From an uncultured Actinoplanes sp. (GTDB lineage: Bacteria > Actinomycetota > Actinomycetes > Mycobacteriales > Micromonosporaceae), in contig NZ_CAKUCL010000177.1 in the NCBI RefSeq assembly GCF_934643405.1, forward strand, positions 1-14,756: DNA of 14,756 bases. The letters run 5' to 3'. The notes below the pieces were generated by a model that did no database searches, was not told where the DNA came from, and worked only from the letters and a program-made list of their open reading frames with translations. Position numbers and translations under genes: made by a program. Shown in pieces: positions 13,155-14,756 of this stretch; the stretch's first letter is position 1; the number at the start of each line of letters is the position of its first letter.

Positions 13155-14007
13155 CCTGGACCACCAGCTTGTGCTCGGCCCGCCGCTGCACCAGCCGGGC
13201 CAGTGCGATGAGGATCACTGCCCAGACGGCCTGGAGACCCACCAGGCCCGCCTGCATGGCCGGCGGATCCCGCTCGACCACCACGTCCAGCGGCGTCTGC
13301 AACAGCCCGGGCAGCGGGGTGAGCAGCCACAGCGCCGTGGCCACCCCGTCCGGGAGCAGGCGCAGCGGGAAATACAGGCCGGCCAGCACGCCGGAACCGA
13401 GCGTCCACAGGATGATCGGGCCGCGGGCGTCGTGCAGCCAGTACGCGGTGGCGTTCACCAGGAAGCGGCAGCCGAAACTGCCGATGATCGCCAGCACCAC
13501 GGACAGGGCGAACAGCGGCAGGGTCTGCCATCGGTGCGGCGCGGCGAGCGGGAAGAACAGCACGCCGATCAGCAGCGGCGGCACGAACCGGGCCAGCATG
13601 GCGTGCAGCGATCGGCCCAGGTCCGCGGCCAGGAAGGCGGTCACCGGCGCCACCGGACGCAACAGATCGGCGGCGATGTCACCGGTCCGGATGCGGTCGG
13701 AAAGGTCGGTCCAGCCCCACATGCCGACCACGCTGAGTAGTCCCTGGCCCACCCAGACGAAGGTGGCCAGCTGCCCCGGGTCGTATCCCCCGGCCACTCC
13801 CCCGGCCGTGCCCGCAGCCACGGCCAACAGGACGTAGCAGCGGAGGAAGCCGAAGACTATGTTGGTGAACGCTCCGGCGAACGTGGCCTGACGATAGGTC
13901 GCGAATCGCCGGAAACCTGACCAGACCAGTGCACCGAAAGTCGTGATGGAGGCCCGCCACGGCCGGCCGGGAGAGATGGTGAGCACGCTGGCGCCGATCC
14001 CGTCCAC
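13147..14007 (-). CDS. ABC-2 family permease, first subunit (COG4587-like)
   Basis: A 286-aa membrane protein, the first gene of the exporter operon. An N-terminal tail of about 20 residues precedes WSGFRRFATYRQATFAGAFTNIVFGFLRCYVLLAV, then LATFVWVGQGLLSVVGMWGWTDLSDRIRTGDIAADLLRPVAP (about 80-121), the coupling region of PF06182-type permeases. At least four more helices follow, with LYFPLRLLPDGVATALWLLTPLPGLLQTPLDVVV near the end. The start is GTG 14007, supported by GGAAGGAG (14017-14024) 9 nt upstream; a GTG seven codons in would lack this site. It probably forms a heterodimer with the second permease. The divergent proline-rich gene starts 136 bp away. Function is export by family, substrate not deducible. 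Confidence 0.87.
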   Translation of the reverse strand: MDGIGASVLTISPGRPWRASITTFGALVWSGFRRFATYRQATFAGAFTNIVFGFLRCYVLLAVAAGTAGGVAGGYDPGQLATFVWVGQGLLSVVGMWGWTDLSDRIRTGDIAADLLRPVAPVTAFLAADLGRSLHAMLARFVPPLLIGVLFFPLAAPHRWQTLPLFALSVVLAIIGSFGCRFLVNATAYWLHDARGPIILWTLGSGVLAGLYFPLRLLPDGVATALWLLTPLPGLLQTPLDVVVERDPPAMQAGLVGLQAVWAVILIALARLVQRRAEHKLVVQGG

Positions 14008-14016
14008 GCCGTTAAT

Positions 14017-14024
14017 CTCCTTCC
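14017..14024 (-). promoter_or_regulatory. Ribosome binding site of the ABC exporter operon
   Basis: The minus strand reads GGAAGGAG, 9 nt before GTG 14007, and supports that start. Confidence 0.8.
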
Positions 14025-14047
14025 CAACCCCGCAGTCGAGCCGGGCG

Positions 14048-14053
14048 ACTCTA
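14048..14053 (-). promoter_or_regulatory. Candidate -10 element for the ABC exporter operon
   Basis: The minus strand reads TAGAGT (TANNNT pattern) 23 nt upstream of the ribosome site. No good -35 is seen, so this is tentative. Confidence 0.35.
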
Positions 14054-14143
14054 CCTGGGCCGCCAGCCGGCCACCGCCCATTTTCCCGACGATGAAGTGG
14101 AAGCAGCCGTGACGGAGCGTCGCCAATCGCCGGGTCTCACCCG

Positions 14144-14756
14144 ATGACCGGTTGGAGCTCTCACGCAGGCGACGACCGGTGGGGCGACGAGCCGGCCTGG
14201 GTGTACGAGATCACCTGGGAGTGGGAGCCGCTGCCCGGTCAGCGCTACCCGGGCGACCCGGGGCGGCGCAAGGCGGTGCACACCCCCGTCTACGAGGCTT
14301 CCCGCGACGACCGCGGCGTCGGGCGCGCCCAGGTCGGTCCGGGCCAGGCCCCGCCGCCCTCCTGGCAGTCCCCGGAGGATCAGCCCCCGCGCCGGTACCC
14401 GCACCGGCCGGTCCAGCACGACGAGCCGCCGGCCTACGACCCGCGGGTGCCGCCGGGCCGCGAGAACCTCAACCGGACCGCCCGGTCGGCGCCGATCCCG
14501 CCGCAGCGCGACGAGCCGTCCTGGAACCGCCCGGTGTCCATGCCGGACCGGCTGGCCGACGAGCGCCGCCAGCAGCAGCCCGGCCGGGCCCGTCCGGCCG
14601 CACCCGATCAGCGGCGCGGCGCGCCGCCGGTCTACGGTCGCCCCGAGGCGGCCGGCGGCGCCCAGCCGCGCCCCGGGCAGCAGCCCCCGGCGTCGCCGCA
14701 CGGCTACGGGGCCTCGCCCTCCTCGCCCGCCGCACCGAACGTCTACGGCGGCGCTC
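14144..14756 (+). CDS. Proline-rich, probably disordered protein, N-terminal part (runs off the window)
   Basis: From ATG 14144 the frame is open to the window end (204 codons, no stop). I do not recognise the protein. The first 40 residues are tryptophan- and acid-rich (MTGWSSHAGDDRWGDE, then WVYEITWEWEPLPGQRYPG). The rest is dominated by Pro, Arg, Gln, Gly and Ala, with loose repeats of the type PPxY (EPPAYDP, APPVYGRP, APNVYGG) and no hydrophobic segment, so it is probably intrinsically disordered. Such tails in actinomycetes often precede a folded domain or membrane helix that would lie beyond this window. The codons have the strong GC bias at third positions expected of real genes here. 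There is no clear ribosome site or -10, so the start is provisional. It is divergent from the ABC exporter operon. Confidence 0.7.
   Translation, partial: MTGWSSHAGDDRWGDEPAWVYEITWEWEPLPGQRYPGDPGRRKAVHTPVYEASRDDRGVGRAQVGPGQAPPPSWQSPEDQPPRRYPHRPVQHDEPPAYDPRVPPGRENLNRTARSAPIPPQRDEPSWNRPVSMPDRLADERRQQQPGRARPAAPDQRRGAPPVYGRPEAAGGAQPRPGQQPPASPHGYGASPSSPAAPNVYGGA

Noticed and set aside
1..14756. Mobile element, prophage, toxin-antitoxin or defence system
   Set aside because: No transposase, integrase, phage, nuclease or toxin-like gene is visible, and coding composition is even across the window.

Overview
The window is dense, high-GC DNA with GTG and TTG starts, short intergenic gaps and 4-8 bp gene overlaps, all typical of an actinomycete. 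The gene set (actinobacterial cytochrome c oxidase subunit IV, AdoK-type adenosine kinase, DUF3043 protein) agrees. From memory, the order ctaF-ctaC-...-adoK-...-erpA-glycerate kinase resembles the Mycobacterium Rv2199c-Rv2205c region, and erpA beside nadA resembles Streptomyces. A Micromonosporaceae-like host (Actinoplanes or Micromonospora type) is my best inference, not a proof.

Layout. 1-111: three exact head-to-tail copies of a 37-bp repeat, cut by the window edge. 126-1523 (-): ctaC and ctaF, respiratory oxidase subunits. 1692-3043 (+): a cysteine desulfurase translationally coupled to a TusA-like sulfur carrier. 3036-4521 (-): adoK followed by a small P-loop ATPase. 4637-4996 (-): erpA, with its own promoter and a strong terminator. 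5086-6189 (-): glycerate kinase, divergent from nadA at 6250-7428 (+). 7636-8991 (+): murA, ending in a 14-bp perfect terminator. 9050-9673 (+): DUF3043 membrane protein, probably leaderless. 9696-9782: degenerate 18-bp tandem repeat. 9795-10792 (-): azlD and azlC, divergent from an XRE-cupin regulator at 10860-11414 (+). 11398-14007 (-): a three-gene ABC-2 type exporter. 14144 to the end (+): start of a proline-rich, probably disordered protein that runs off the window.

How the genes relate. The left two thirds are core metabolism: respiration, sulfur mobilisation, Fe-S maturation (ErpA), an Fe-S enzyme of NAD synthesis (NadA), nucleoside and glycerate salvage, and the first step of peptidoglycan synthesis. 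The right third holds two transport modules: a branched-chain amino acid exporter with a likely local regulator, and an ABC exporter of unknown substrate.

I see no tRNA, rRNA, insertion sequence, prophage, CRISPR array or biosynthetic gene cluster, and no gene-free stretch longer than about 210 bases. I do not see a convincing wholly new system. The most unusual items are the 37-bp repeat array, the desulfurase-TusA pair in an Fe-S/NAD neighbourhood, two terminator hairpins that overlap the next gene's promoter, and palindromes in two divergent promoter regions.
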